Origin: Pseudaquabacterium terrae
GTDB lineage: Bacteria; Pseudomonadota; Gammaproteobacteria; Burkholderiales; Burkholderiaceae_C
Direction of reading: 5' to 3'
Assembly: GCF_013266755.1 (NCBI RefSeq)
Contig: NZ_JABRWJ010000003.1
Coordinates: forward strand, 62,001-126,000
Length of the DNA: 64,000 nucleotides
Part shown: positions 35,694-45,838 of the stretch, in pieces
How positions within the stretch are numbered: the first letter of the stretch is position 1
Layout: each line of letters opens with the position of its first letter
Notes under the pieces: generated by a model
The model's database searches: none
Told to the model about the DNA's origin: nothing
Seen by the model: only the letters and a program-made list of their open reading frames with translations
Program-made: the position numbers and the translations under genes

Positions 35694-35720
35694 AAAGAGG
35701 GGCCGCGCGGCCCCTTTCTC
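35694..35720 (-). terminator. Hairpin terminator after the dctQM genes
   Basis: GGGGCC (35699-35704) and GGCCCC (35709-35714) form a stem with four bases between them, extended by AAAGA/TTTCTC flanks. It lies 25 bases past the dctM stop on the minus strand. It separates the dctQM transcript from the dctP promoter module. Confidence 0.65.
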
Positions 35721-35744
35721 AAGCGTGCTGCGCTGCGGTCCCGG

Positions 35745-37028
35745 CTATTTCATGATCGACGGCAGCCACGTCGAGATGATCGGGACATAGGTGATGATCA
35801 GCACGTCGACCGTCAGCACCGCGAGGTACAGGCAGACCGGCCTCGTCAGCTGGCTCATGCGAAGGTTGGCCACCTTGCAGGCCACCACCAGGTTCACCGC
35901 GACCGGCGGCGTCAGCATGCCGATGGCGACGTTGACGATCATGATGATGCCGAAGTGGATCGGGTCGATGCCGAAGGCCGCCGCCACCGGCGCCAGGATC
36001 GGCGCGATCAGGATGATCGTGACCAGCGCTTCGAGCAGCGTGCCGACGAGGAACAGCAGGATGTTCACGAGCAGCATGAAGACCAGCGGGTTCGACGACA
36101 GCTCCGAGATCGCGCGGCCCAGGTTCTGCGGCACCTGCTCCAGCGCCAGCACGAAGCCGAAGATGGCCGCATAGCCGACGATCAGCATGATCAGTGACGT
36201 CGCCACCATCGACTTCGAGAAGATCGGCAGCAGGTCCTTCCACTTCAGTTCGCGGTACACGAACATGCCGATCACCAGGCCGTAGACCACCGCCACCACC
36301 GATGCCTCGGTCGGCGTGAACACGCCGGCGTAGATGCCGCCGAGGATGATGAACGGCATCAGCAGCGCCCAGAACGCGTCCTTGGTCGCTTTCCACAAGT
36401 GGGCTCGCCACTCGGCGAAGGACACCGTGTCGGTCTGGTCGAAACCCTTGATGCGCGCCATGACGATGATCGTGATGACCAGCGACAGGCCCACCAGCAG
36501 CCCGGGCAGGAAGCCCGCGAGGAACAGTCCACCGATCGACACGTTGGCGACCAGGCCATAGATCACCATGGGGATCGACGGCGGAATGATCACTCCCAGT
36601 TCACCCGCGGCCGCGCAGGTCGCCGCCGCGAAGGGCTTCGGATAGCCCTTCTTCTCCATCGCCGGGATCAGCGTGGAACCGACCGCGGCCGTGGTGGCCG
36701 ACGAGGAGCCCGAGATGGTCGCGAAGAACATCGACGCCAGCACCGAGGCCGATCCCAGCCCGCCCCGGAACCAGCCCACCAGCGCATTGGCCAGACCGAT
36801 CAGGCGCCTGGAGATGCCCCCCGTCTGCATCAGGCCGCCGGCCAGGATGAAGAAGGGCACGGCCATCAGCGAGAACGAATCCAGCGCCTCGTAGACCGAC
36901 TGCGCCAGGTTGACGAGCGGGATGCCCTTGACGTACAGCGCGATGAGCGCCGAGAAACCGAGACAGACCGCAACCGGGACGCTGAAGAACAGCAGGACGA
37001 TGACGGCGATGAACAGCGCGGTGATCAT
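35745..37028 (-). CDS. dctM: TRAP transporter large membrane subunit (DctM)
   Basis: A 427-residue protein with about 12 membrane helices and no soluble domain. Family segments are VPFFILAGGLMQTGGISRRLI, FFATISGSSSATTAAVGSTLIPAM and GVIIPPSIPMVIYG. It is the sodium-coupled translocation subunit of the TRAP transporter. Its ATG overlaps the dctQ stop (ATGA). Together with DctQ and the DctP encoded just downstream, it forms a complete transporter. Confidence 0.93.
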   Translation of the reverse strand: MITALFIAVIVLLFFSVPVAVCLGFSALIALYVKGIPLVNLAQSVYEALDSFSLMAVPFFILAGGLMQTGGISRRLIGLANALVGWFRGGLGSASVLASMFFATISGSSSATTAAVGSTLIPAMEKKGYPKPFAAATCAAAGELGVIIPPSIPMVIYGLVANVSIGGLFLAGFLPGLLVGLSLVITIIVMARIKGFDQTDTVSFAEWRAHLWKATKDAFWALLMPFIILGGIYAGVFTPTEASVVAVVYGLVIGMFVYRELKWKDLLPIFSKSMVATSLIMLIVGYAAIFGFVLALEQVPQNLGRAISELSSNPLVFMLLVNILLFLVGTLLEALVTIILIAPILAPVAAAFGIDPIHFGIIMIVNVAIGMLTPPVAVNLVVACKVANLRMSQLTRPVCLYLAVLTVDVLIITYVPIISTWLPSIMK

Positions 37029-37651
37029 TGGGTCCAGCCTTCCTTGTGACCGGCCAGCGACAGCTTCAGGGTCGCGGGCACATGCTGCCTCTCGTTGGCT
37101 TTGACGTGTTCGACCTCGGCGAGGGCTTCCTCCATCTCGTAGTCGATGACTTCCAGGATGTCCTTCTCGTCGATGATGGTCTCGATCAGCAGCGTGATCG
37201 AGTTGATGATCGTCAATGCCGCGCCGACCGACATCGACGAGTAGACCCAGATCATCGGCACGCCCAGCACCGGCGCCACTTCGGAATTGCCGAACTCCGC
37301 CCATGCCAGGCCGAGCCAGAAGACCCAGCCGTAGAAGGCCAGCGACAGCGCGTGCGCGCAGTACTTGATGGCTCGGCCGACAGCGGCCGGCACAGCCTGC
37401 ACCAGCGCTTCCACGGCCAGGGCGTCGGCGCGTCTGGCGACGAGCGCGGCGCCGATGAAGATGGCCCAGATCATCAGGTAGCGCGACAGCTCTTCGGTCC
37501 ACGGCGCGCTGATCGGAAGGTTGAACTTCCCGAACACGAAGCGCACGAGCACCTGGAAGAAGATGATGGCGGTCATGGCCGCCAGGGCGAGCCCGACAAG
37601 GACTTCCAGTCCCTTGTTGGCTCGGTCCACGATCTTGATAAGCGTCCGCAT
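37025..37651 (-). CDS. dctQ: TRAP transporter small membrane subunit (DctQ)
   Basis: A 208-residue protein with four membrane helices and the DctQ segments FFQVLVRFVFGKFNLPISAPWTEELSRYLMIWAIFIGAA and, later, INSITLLIE. It has a hydrophilic C-terminal tail of about 45 residues, longer than usual. GGAG precedes the ATG. The promoter region carries AraC-type module 3, so dctQM and dctP are on separate but co-regulated transcripts. Confidence 0.9.
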   Translation of the reverse strand: MRTLIKIVDRANKGLEVLVGLALAAMTAIIFFQVLVRFVFGKFNLPISAPWTEELSRYLMIWAIFIGAALVARRADALAVEALVQAVPAAVGRAIKYCAHALSLAFYGWVFWLGLAWAEFGNSEVAPVLGVPMIWVYSSMSVGAALTIINSITLLIETIIDEKDILEVIDYEMEEALAEVEHVKANERQHVPATLKLSLAGHKEGWTQ

Positions 37652-37689
37652 CGGGTCTCCTGCACGGCTTGCTGGGCTTGAGTCGGCGG

Positions 37690-37754
37690 ATGTTAGGGAG
37701 TGGCCCCTGGACGGGGTTAGGACGCTTGCAGCGAATGCTTGGACTTTTTGACAG
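37690..37754 (-). promoter_or_regulatory. AraC-type promoter module 3 (upstream of dctQM)
   Basis: TTAGGACG (37717-37724) and CTTGGACT (37738-37745) start 21 bp apart. The minus-strand -10 TAACAT (37695-37690) lies exactly 21 bases from the proximal half-site, 39 bases before the dctQ ATG. The motif continues TTTTGACAG on the plus strand, almost the same as module 2. Confidence 0.85.
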
Positions 37755-37965
37755 GACTTGGTGTGCTCACCACGAAGCCGGCCGCCTTCACGCCGCCGAG
37801 CACCGCCTTGCGATGCGACTTGCTCAGCTTCTTCTGGCGATGGGAGCCTTCGCCGAGCTGTTGGCCGAAAACCGAGATTGCCGACCGACCGTCGACGTAC
37901 CTCTCAACTGACAGAAGCGTCCCCAGATTCGCTGCCCGGCGCCAGTCAAACCGCGCCGGGCGGAC
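37717..37965 (-). pseudogene. Unassigned coding-like fragment upstream of dctQ
   Basis: The 337-base gap between dctQ and the Bug gene has an 83-codon minus-strand frame without an ATG. It encodes a basic segment (RQKKLSKSHRKAVLGGVKAAG) with the strong third-position GC of real genes, and it ends inside AraC-type module 3. It could be the 3' end of a decayed gene, a tiny gene with a non-standard start, or chance. I do not recognise a family. Confidence 0.25.
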
Positions 37966-37988
37966 CTAGAGCGGCGAACGGCGGGACC

Positions 37989-38984
37989 CTATTCGGGCTT
38001 GAAATCGATCGCCTTCAACAGCGTCCCCATGCGCTCGTAATCGACCCGCAGCGACTTGCTCAGCTCGTCGACCGCCCGCGGCTGGCCGGGTTCGAAGCCA
38101 ACCTCGGCCAGGCGCTCGCGCACGCCGGCCTGGCCCAGCGCCTTCAGTGCCGCGTCGCGCACGCGCTGCTGCAGTGCGGCCGGCACCTCGGGCTTGCACC
38201 ACAGCCCCATCCAGGCAATGGCCTCGAGTTGCGGGTAACCCAGCTCGGCGAAAGTAGGCACCTCGGGCAGCAGCGCCGAGCGCTTGGGCGTGCTGACGGC
38301 GAAGGCCTTGATCCGGCCGGCCTTCAGCAGCGGCAGCGAGGTCGGAATACCGTCGAACATGAGCGGCACATGGCCACCCATCACATCCTGCAGCGCCGGC
38401 GTCGAGCCCTTGTAGCCGACGTGCACCAGGTCGATGCCGGCCGCCTTGTTCAGCTGCAGCCCCAGCACGTGCGAGAGCGTGCCGGCGGTGTACGACGCGA
38501 CATTCACCTTGCCTGGGTTGCCCTTCACGTAGGCCACCAGCTCGGGCAGCGTCTTCGCCGGCACCGCCGGGTTGCCCACCAGCACCAGCCCGCCGCGCGC
38601 CAGCTCGGCCAGCGGCACGATCTCGCGGGACATGTCGACCTTGGTCTTCACGATGTGCGGGATCTCGCTGACCAGCGAGTTCACCGCCACCAGCAGCGTG
38701 TGGCCGTCGCGCGGCGCCTGGCTCAGCTCGTTGACGGCAAGGATGCCGCCGGCGCCGGGCTTGGGCTCGACGATCACCGGCTGGCCGATGTCCTTCGCGA
38801 GGTGGTCGCCGAGCAGCCGCGCCAGGATGTCGGCCGAGCCGCCGGCCGGGCCGGCGACGAGCATGCGCACCGGCTTCTCGGGCCACTTGGCCTGGGCGAA
38901 CGCCGCGAGCGGCAGTGCAGCCGTGGCCACGGCGGCGGCGGCGAGCAGCCGGCGCGTGGGGGAGGCGGGTCGGGTCGGGTTCAT
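37989..38984 (-). CDS. Bug/TctC-family tripartite tricarboxylate transporter receptor
   Basis: A 331-residue periplasmic binding protein with signal peptide (TRRLLAAAAVATAALPLAAFAQ). Bug signatures are AKWPEKPVRMLVAGPAGGSADILAR, VIVEPKPGAGGILAVNELSQ and VGYKGSTPALQDVMGGHVPLMFDG. It is the last gene of an eight-gene operon starting with the TauD-like gene, and no TctAB partners are in view. The start at 38984 has GGAA upstream. An ATG at 39011 overlapping the preceding stop would add nine residues. Confidence 0.87.
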   Translation of the reverse strand: MNPTRPASPTRRLLAAAAVATAALPLAAFAQAKWPEKPVRMLVAGPAGGSADILARLLGDHLAKDIGQPVIVEPKPGAGGILAVNELSQAPRDGHTLLVAVNSLVSEIPHIVKTKVDMSREIVPLAELARGGLVLVGNPAVPAKTLPELVAYVKGNPGKVNVASYTAGTLSHVLGLQLNKAAGIDLVHVGYKGSTPALQDVMGGHVPLMFDGIPTSLPLLKAGRIKAFAVSTPKRSALLPEVPTFAELGYPQLEAIAWMGLWCKPEVPAALQQRVRDAALKALGQAGVRERLAEVGFEPGQPRAVDELSKSLRVDYERMGTLLKAIDFKPE

Positions 38985-39010
38985 CGAAAGCTTTCCGTGC
39001 GTTGGATTCA

Positions 39011-40102
39011 TCAGGGCAGCCAGCGCACGAGCGCCAGCACCAGTATGGCGAGAAACACGGTCTCGCCGAGCATCAGTGCCACCGGCTTGAAGCCGACGGT
39101 GGCCAGCTCCTTCAGCTGCGTCTTCATGCCGATCGCCGCGATCGCCGCCACCAGGCACCAGCGCGAGACGTCGTTGCCGAGCGCGAGCACCGGCTGCGGC
39201 AGCCAGCCGGTGCTGGCCAGCCCGACCAGCGCCGCGAAGCCGACCACGAAGCCCGGCAGCAGCGGCGGCCGCGGGCCCGCGGCGGCGCCTTTCGAGCCGC
39301 GCCGCGCCAGCAGCACCGCGAACACGATCACCGGCAGCAGCATCGCCACGCGCAGCAGCTTGACGAAGGTGGCGACGTCGCCGGTCTCCTGCGACAGGCT
39401 GTAGCCCGCACCGACGACCTGCGCCACGTCGTGGATCGTGCCGCCGAGGAAGACGCCGGCGCCGCGCGCATCGAGCCCGAAGGCCCGCACGGCCATCGGG
39501 TAGACGATCATCGCCAGCGTCGACAGCGCGGAGACACCCACCACCGTGAACAGCGTCGCGCGCTCCTTCTGCGGATGCGCCGGCAGCGCCGCGGCCAGCG
39601 CCATCGCCGCCGAAGCGCCGCAGATCGCGGTGGCCCCGCCGCTCAGCAGGCCGAACAGCGTGTTGAAGCCGAGCGCGCGCGCCGCCAGCATCGACAGCCC
39701 GATCGTCAGCACGACCGAGATGATCACGATGCCCACCGGCGCGATGCCGAGCGCCGCGATCTGCGCCAGCGTGATGCGCAGGCCCAGCAGCGCGACGCCG
39801 ATGCGCAGCACCTGGCGCGCGGTGAACTCGATGCCGGGTGCGCAGGGGGCCGCGGCCGCCGCCGGGCCGCCCCAAGGCGGCCGCTCCCCCTCGGGGGGAC
39901 CGGCCCGCAGGGCCGTAGGGGGCGACGACCCCGACAGGAAGTTCATCGCCAGCCCGAGCAGCAGCGCGAACAGCATCACCGGCGCGCCGTAGTGCTGCGA
40001 CAGGAAGGTCGCCGCCGCGGCGACGACGACGCTGGCGAGCACGCCGGGGAACAGCGTGCGGCCGCGCGCGGGCCAGGCGCTCAGGGCGAGAGCGGTGCTC
40101 AT
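39011..40102 (-). CDS. YeiH/UPF0324 family putative anion exporter
   Basis: A 363-residue membrane protein with about ten helices. It has the family segments VLRIGVALLGLRITLAQI, GLLSGGATAICGASAAMALA, GGTIHDVAQVVGAGYSLS and AIGMKTQLKELATVG. YeiH-type proteins are annotated as putative sulfate exporters, with little direct evidence. Between residues about 58 and 88 an extra proline/glycine-rich stretch (ALRAGPPEGERPPWGGPAA) interrupts the usual sequence; at DNA level this is a GC-rich palindromic repeat inserted in frame. An exporter of a sulfonate-derived anion next to a TauD-like enzyme would make sense but is unproven. Confidence 0.87.
   Translation of the reverse strand: MSTALALSAWPARGRTLFPGVLASVVVAAAATFLSQHYGAPVMLFALLLGLAMNFLSGSSPPTALRAGPPEGERPPWGGPAAAAAPCAPGIEFTARQVLRIGVALLGLRITLAQIAALGIAPVGIVIISVVLTIGLSMLAARALGFNTLFGLLSGGATAICGASAAMALAAALPAHPQKERATLFTVVGVSALSTLAMIVYPMAVRAFGLDARGAGVFLGGTIHDVAQVVGAGYSLSQETGDVATFVKLLRVAMLLPVIVFAVLLARRGSKGAAAGPRPPLLPGFVVGFAALVGLASTGWLPQPVLALGNDVSRWCLVAAIAAIGMKTQLKELATVGFKPVALMLGETVFLAILVLALVRWLP
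39843..39925. repeat. GC-rich dispersed repeat inserted in frame in the YeiH-like gene
   Basis: The stretch contains the hairpin CCCCC-T-CGGGGG (about 39886-39897) and GGCCCGCAGGGCC (39902-39914), near the paired tracts CCGCCCC and GGCGG. Repeats with this look (CCCCCTCGGGGGG next to CCGGCCCGCAGGGCC) are scattered in Comamonadaceae-type genomes in my recollection. Here it preserves the reading frame and encodes a loop between membrane helices. Confidence 0.6.
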
Positions 40103-40112
40103 GCGCGCTTAC

Positions 40113-41744
<1,632 letters not shown>

Positions 41745-41764
41745 GGGCTCCGTGAGGTCGAGGG

Positions 41765-43135
41765 TCAGGCGGCGGCGCGCTGCGGCAGCGCGGGCGGCAC
41801 GGCGGGCGCAGCGGCAGCACCTTCGGCCGCCGCATCGGCGCTGCGCCGCAGATCGGGTTCATAACTCGCGGCCGCGCGCCGGAAGGCCAGCGCCGCCAGC
41901 ACGCTGAAGGCCGGCATCACGGCCAGCGCCGTGGGCAGGTCCCAGCGGTCGGACAGCAGGCCGGCGATGAACGGCCCCGCCGCCAGCCCGAACAGGTTCT
42001 GGAACAGCGCCAGCACCGAGGCGCCGGTGGCGCGCACGCCGGGATGCACGACGTCGATCACCACCGCCGAGACCGGGCCGACGCTGCAGGTCATCAGGCA
42101 GCCGCCGGCGGCGATCAGCGCGAACTGCGTGCCGCGCGACCATTCGACGCCCCAGGCCGGTGCCGCGAACGCGGCCAGCAGCACCCCCATCGAGGCCAGG
42201 CACAGCAGCGCCAGCACCTCCAGCTTGGCGCGTGGGCGGCGCAAGCCCGCCCGGTCGGCCAGTGCGCCCCACAGCACGCTGCCCAGCGCGCCGCACAGCA
42301 CGACACCGGCGGCCATCACCGCCGCGCGGGCCGGCTCGAAGCCTTGCACGCGGTTCAGCCAGCTCGGCAGCCACGACCAGACGGCCGAGACGACGACCAG
42401 CTGCGCCGCGCCGCCGATGCACACCCACAACATCGTGCGCGACTCCAGCAGTCGTGCGCCGATGCTGCGCAGCGTGCCGGTGGGCGTGCGGGTCGCGGCC
42501 TCGAGCTGCGGCGTCAGCACGACGGTGCGGTAGTCGCGCACCTTGAGGTACAGCAGCGCCAGCACCAGGCCCGGCACGCCGACCACGCCGAACGCCGCCT
42601 GCCAGCCCCAGCGCGCCGCGATCAGCCCGCCCAGCATCACGCCCAGCACCGAGCCGACCGAGGCCGACGCGAAGAAGGCGGCCATCAGCGCGCCGCGGCG
42701 CCGGGCCGGAAAGTGGCTGGCGATCAGCGCGGCGCCGACCGAGCCGTAGCCCGCCTCGCCCAGGCCCACCAGCGCGCGGGCGCCGAGCAGCGATCCGTAG
42801 CTGCGCGTGAACATGCACGAGATGGTCGCCAGGCTCCACACCGAGGCCATCGCCACGATGCTCTTGACGCGGCTGGCGCGGTCGGCGAACAGCGCCACCG
42901 GCAGCGCGCCGAGCGCGACCGTGACCGAAACCACCGAGACCAGCGCGCCGAGCTGCTTGTCCGACAGGCCCCAGTCCTGCTTCATGTACGGGAACAGCGA
43001 GACGATGACCTGGCGGTCGATGTAGTCGACGATCATCAGGCCGAGCGTCATCGCGAACGCGAACCAGGCGGCGCCCCGGCCGGCGAGGTAGCCCTCGTCA
43101 CCGGCCGGGCGTGCTTGCTTGTCGTGCAGGTTCAT
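41765..43135 (-). CDS. MFS transporter (spinster/ACS-like)
   Basis: A 456-residue, 12-helix MFS protein. The first helix has FAMTLGLMIVDYIDRQVIVSLFPYMKQDWGLSDKQLG, the loop carries FADRASRVKSIVAMASVWSLAT, and GARALVGLGEAGYGSVGAALIASHFPARRRGALM is the motif around helices 4-5. These features match the ACS/spinster-type organic-anion carriers common beside aromatic-acid or similar catabolic genes. The C-terminus is an alanine/proline-rich tail of about 30 residues. Confidence 0.88.
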   Translation of the reverse strand: MNLHDKQARPAGDEGYLAGRGAAWFAFAMTLGLMIVDYIDRQVIVSLFPYMKQDWGLSDKQLGALVSVVSVTVALGALPVALFADRASRVKSIVAMASVWSLATISCMFTRSYGSLLGARALVGLGEAGYGSVGAALIASHFPARRRGALMAAFFASASVGSVLGVMLGGLIAARWGWQAAFGVVGVPGLVLALLYLKVRDYRTVVLTPQLEAATRTPTGTLRSIGARLLESRTMLWVCIGGAAQLVVVSAVWSWLPSWLNRVQGFEPARAAVMAAGVVLCGALGSVLWGALADRAGLRRPRAKLEVLALLCLASMGVLLAAFAAPAWGVEWSRGTQFALIAAGGCLMTCSVGPVSAVVIDVVHPGVRATGASVLALFQNLFGLAAGPFIAGLLSDRWDLPTALAVMPAFSVLAALAFRRAAASYEPDLRRSADAAAEGAAAAPAVPPALPQRAAA

Positions 43136-43161
43136 CAGGGTGTCCTCGGGGAGAGGCCGCT

Positions 43162-44133
43162 TCAGGGCACCAGCACGGTGGCGCCGGTGGTGGCGCGCGA
43201 TTCGAGCGATCGGTGCGCCTCGGCCGCGTCTTTCAGGGGATAGACACGGCTCGGCTCGCTGCGGATGTGGCCAGCCTTCACCAGGCCGAACAGCTCGTCG
43301 GCCATCGCCAGCATGTTCGCGCGCGGCGTGGCGTAGTGCAGCATCGCCGGCCGCGTGACCCACAGCGAGCCCTTCATTGCGAGCTGCATGGTGTCGATCA
43401 CCACCGGGCCCGAGCTGGTGCCGTTGCTCACCAGCACGCCGCGCGGCTGCAGGCAGTCGAGCGAGGCGGCGAGCGTGTCCTTGCCGACCGAGTCGTACAC
43501 CACCGGCACGCCCTTGCCGCCGGTGATCTCGCGCACCCGCTCGGCGATGTTCTCGCGGCTGGTGACGATGGTGTGGCTGCAGCCGTGCGCCTTGGCGATT
43601 GCGGCTTTCTCGTCGGTGCTGACGGTGCCGATCATCGTGACGCCGAGCGCGCGCGCCCACTGGCAGGCGATCAGGCCGACGCCGCCGGCCGCGGCGTGGT
43701 ACAGGATCGTCTCGCCGCCCTGGAGCGGGAAGACCTGGCGGAACAGGTACTGCGCCGTCATGCCCTTCATCATCAGCGTGGCGGCCGTGCTGTCGCTCAC
43801 TTCAGGCGGCAGCGGAATCAACACCTCGGCCGGCATCAGGCGCACGTCGGCATAGGCGCCCTGCGGGCCCAGCAGATAGCCCACGCGGTCGCCCGGGCGC
43901 ACGCAGCTGACGCCCTCGCCCACCGCCTCGACGATGCCCACCGCATCGGAGCCCAGCCCGTTGGGCAGCGGCATCGGGTAGCGGCCGGTGCGGAAGTAGA
44001 TGTCGATGAAGTTCACTGCCACGTAGCTGTGGCGCACGCGGGCCTGGCCCGGGCCCGGCGTACCGACTTCGGTGGTCTCGAGCTTCAGCACCTCCGCGCC
44101 GCCGGTCTCGTGCAATCGGATGGTCTGGGCCAT
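43162..44133 (-). CDS. NADPH:quinone oxidoreductase (zeta-crystallin type)
   Basis: A 323-residue zinc-free MDR oxidoreductase. It begins RLHETGGAEVLKLE, has VNFIDIYFRTGRYP, GSDAVGIVEAVGEGV, the cofactor motif AAAGGVGLIACQWARALGV, and ends with RSLESRATTGATVLVP. This is the quinone oxidoreductase 1 type, which usually reduces quinones or enones with NADPH. In this operon it may reduce an unsaturated intermediate. Confidence 0.92.
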   Translation of the reverse strand: MAQTIRLHETGGAEVLKLETTEVGTPGPGQARVRHSYVAVNFIDIYFRTGRYPMPLPNGLGSDAVGIVEAVGEGVSCVRPGDRVGYLLGPQGAYADVRLMPAEVLIPLPPEVSDSTAATLMMKGMTAQYLFRQVFPLQGGETILYHAAAGGVGLIACQWARALGVTMIGTVSTDEKAAIAKAHGCSHTIVTSRENIAERVREITGGKGVPVVYDSVGKDTLAASLDCLQPRGVLVSNGTSSGPVVIDTMQLAMKGSLWVTRPAMLHYATPRANMLAMADELFGLVKAGHIRSEPSRVYPLKDAAEAHRSLESRATTGATVLVP

Positions 44134-44158
44134 GGTCTGTCTCCTTGAGGGGGTGTTG

Positions 44159-44755
44159 TCAGGCCGCGCCCTGCGGGGCGGCGCTGAAGTGCTCGATGAA
44201 CAGCTGGGCCAGCGGCCAGCGGCCGTAGCCCGACGCCGGGTTCAGGTGGCCGACGTCGCCCATGTCGACGAGGCGGCTGTTCCAGCACCTCGCGAGCTCG
44301 GTGGTGCGCTCGAAGCTCGCGAGCGGATCGTTGCGGCTGGCGATCACCAGGCTGTCGAAGGGCAGCGGCAGACGCGGCAGCGGCAGCCAGCCGCCCTCGC
44401 GCAGCGCGGCGAGCGTCGGGTAGCCGTCGGGCATCGGCCGCTCGAAATCCGGCGGCGTGGCGAGCACCGCACCCTGAACCTCCCGCCGGGTCCGCTGCGC
44501 CCAGTGCGCCACCATCACGCAGCCGCCGCTGTGCGCGACGACAACGATCGGACCGTCGATGGCCTGCGCCACCACTTCGATGGCGTCGATGCGCGCCGCG
44601 CAGTCCAGGTTCTCGCGGCCCATCGGCGGCACGTTGGCCACCGGCCAACCCGCGAGGTCCAGGTCCTCGGCCAGCAGCGTCTGCCAGTGGCCGGGCACCG
44701 CGTCGCGCAGACCGGGCACGATCAGCACGGTGGGCCGTGCAGGCAGGCGGTCCAT
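44159..44755 (-). CDS. RBBP9/YdeN-family alpha/beta hydrolase
   Basis: A 198-residue small serine hydrolase. It begins TVLIVPGLRDAVPGHWQTLL; the nucleophile elbow is VVAHSGGCVM (the S of HSGG). A late aspartate (ASRNDPLAS) and histidine (DVGHLNPASGYG) complete a likely triad. Its start is two bases after the BKACE stop, so they are translationally linked. It may hydrolyse an ester, lactone or thioester formed in the pathway. Confidence 0.88.
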   Translation of the reverse strand: MDRLPARPTVLIVPGLRDAVPGHWQTLLAEDLDLAGWPVANVPPMGRENLDCAARIDAIEVVAQAIDGPIVVVAHSGGCVMVAHWAQRTRREVQGAVLATPPDFERPMPDGYPTLAALREGGWLPLPRLPLPFDSLVIASRNDPLASFERTTELARCWNSRLVDMGDVGHLNPASGYGRWPLAQLFIEHFSAAPQGAA

Positions 44756-44757
44756 GC

Positions 44758-45816
44758 TCAGGCCACCTGCCGCAGGAAGCCCTGCTGGCGCCCCTTCGGG
44801 TTCGGCGCGAAACCGTTGGCGGCCAGCGTCTCTTCGACGCTGTCGTAGAACACGCCGATCTTGCAGATCTCGCGGGCTTCCTGGCCGGTGGCCACCTCGC
44901 GGCCGAACTCGCGCGCGAGGCGCACCAGTTGCCCGATCTGCCGCACGGTGCTCATCTTCTCCGTGCGCGACTGGTTCCAGAGGTTGTCCTCGATGCCGCA
45001 GCGCACGTGCAGGCCGAGCGCCATGCCGATCATGTTGATCGGCAGCACGTTGCGCATGCTGCTTTCGACCGTCAGCATCGCGCCGTCCGGAATGGCGCGC
45101 AGGAAGTTCGACAGGTTGTAGATGTTCGGCGCGTCCATGCCGCCGCTGATCGCCACCCAGTTCATCACCAGCGGGCCCTTGTAGACGCCGCGGCGGATCA
45201 ACCGCTCCACCGTCTCGTAGCTGTTGATGTTGTAGAACTGGAACGCGCTCTGGATCCCGTTGGCGGAGAGGCGCCGCACGTGCTCCTCGATGAAGCCGGG
45301 ACCGGAGGGCACGACCATCTCGCGGTAGGCGCGGTTGGTCTGCGGCTCGGCCAGCGAGGTGCCGGCAATGTCCGCTGCCTCCATGTGCTCCAGCACGTTC
45401 ATCTGCGTCGTGTTGACGGTGACCGTGACCTGGTCCGGCTTCGGGTCGAGCTCGGCGAGCATGTGGCGCGTATCGTCCTGCAGCCACTGCGCGGCCGCGC
45501 CGTCGCCTTCCGGCGCGAACGAGATCGAGCCGCCGACCTGGATGATCATCTCGGGCACGGCCTGGCGCACGCCGGCGATCAGCTCGTTGAACTTGGACAG
45601 CCGCTTTGACCCACAGCCATCGAGCTCGCGCACATGCAGGTGCAGCACCGTGGCGCCGGCGTTCCAGCAATCGACGGCCTTCTGCACCTGGGCTGCCATC
45701 GTGACCGGGATGTCTTCCGGAAAGTCCGACGGCACCCACTCGGGGCCGTAGGGCGCGGCGGTGATCACCAGCTTGTCCTGGTTCTCGGGGAACAGCGAGC
45801 CGTCGAGGAAGTTCAT
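44758..45816 (-). CDS. Beta-keto acid cleavage enzyme (BKACE, former DUF849)
   Basis: A 352-residue TIM-barrel enzyme of the BKACE family. The zinc site is in GATVLHLHVRE (H59 and H61). VQVGGSISF and the QFYNINSYETVERLIRRGV segment are further family hallmarks. BKACE enzymes condense a beta-keto acid with acetyl-CoA and split it to acetoacetate plus a new acyl-CoA. Known members work on 3-keto-5-aminohexanoate, dehydrocarnitine and other beta-keto acids. Here the substrate is not evident. Confidence 0.92.
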   Translation of the reverse strand: MNFLDGSLFPENQDKLVITAAPYGPEWVPSDFPEDIPVTMAAQVQKAVDCWNAGATVLHLHVRELDGCGSKRLSKFNELIAGVRQAVPEMIIQVGGSISFAPEGDGAAAQWLQDDTRHMLAELDPKPDQVTVTVNTTQMNVLEHMEAADIAGTSLAEPQTNRAYREMVVPSGPGFIEEHVRRLSANGIQSAFQFYNINSYETVERLIRRGVYKGPLVMNWVAISGGMDAPNIYNLSNFLRAIPDGAMLTVESSMRNVLPINMIGMALGLHVRCGIEDNLWNQSRTEKMSTVRQIGQLVRLAREFGREVATGQEAREICKIGVFYDSVEETLAANGFAPNPKGRQQGFLRQVA

Positions 45817-45838
45817 GTCGCGTCTTTCGTGGGTTAGG

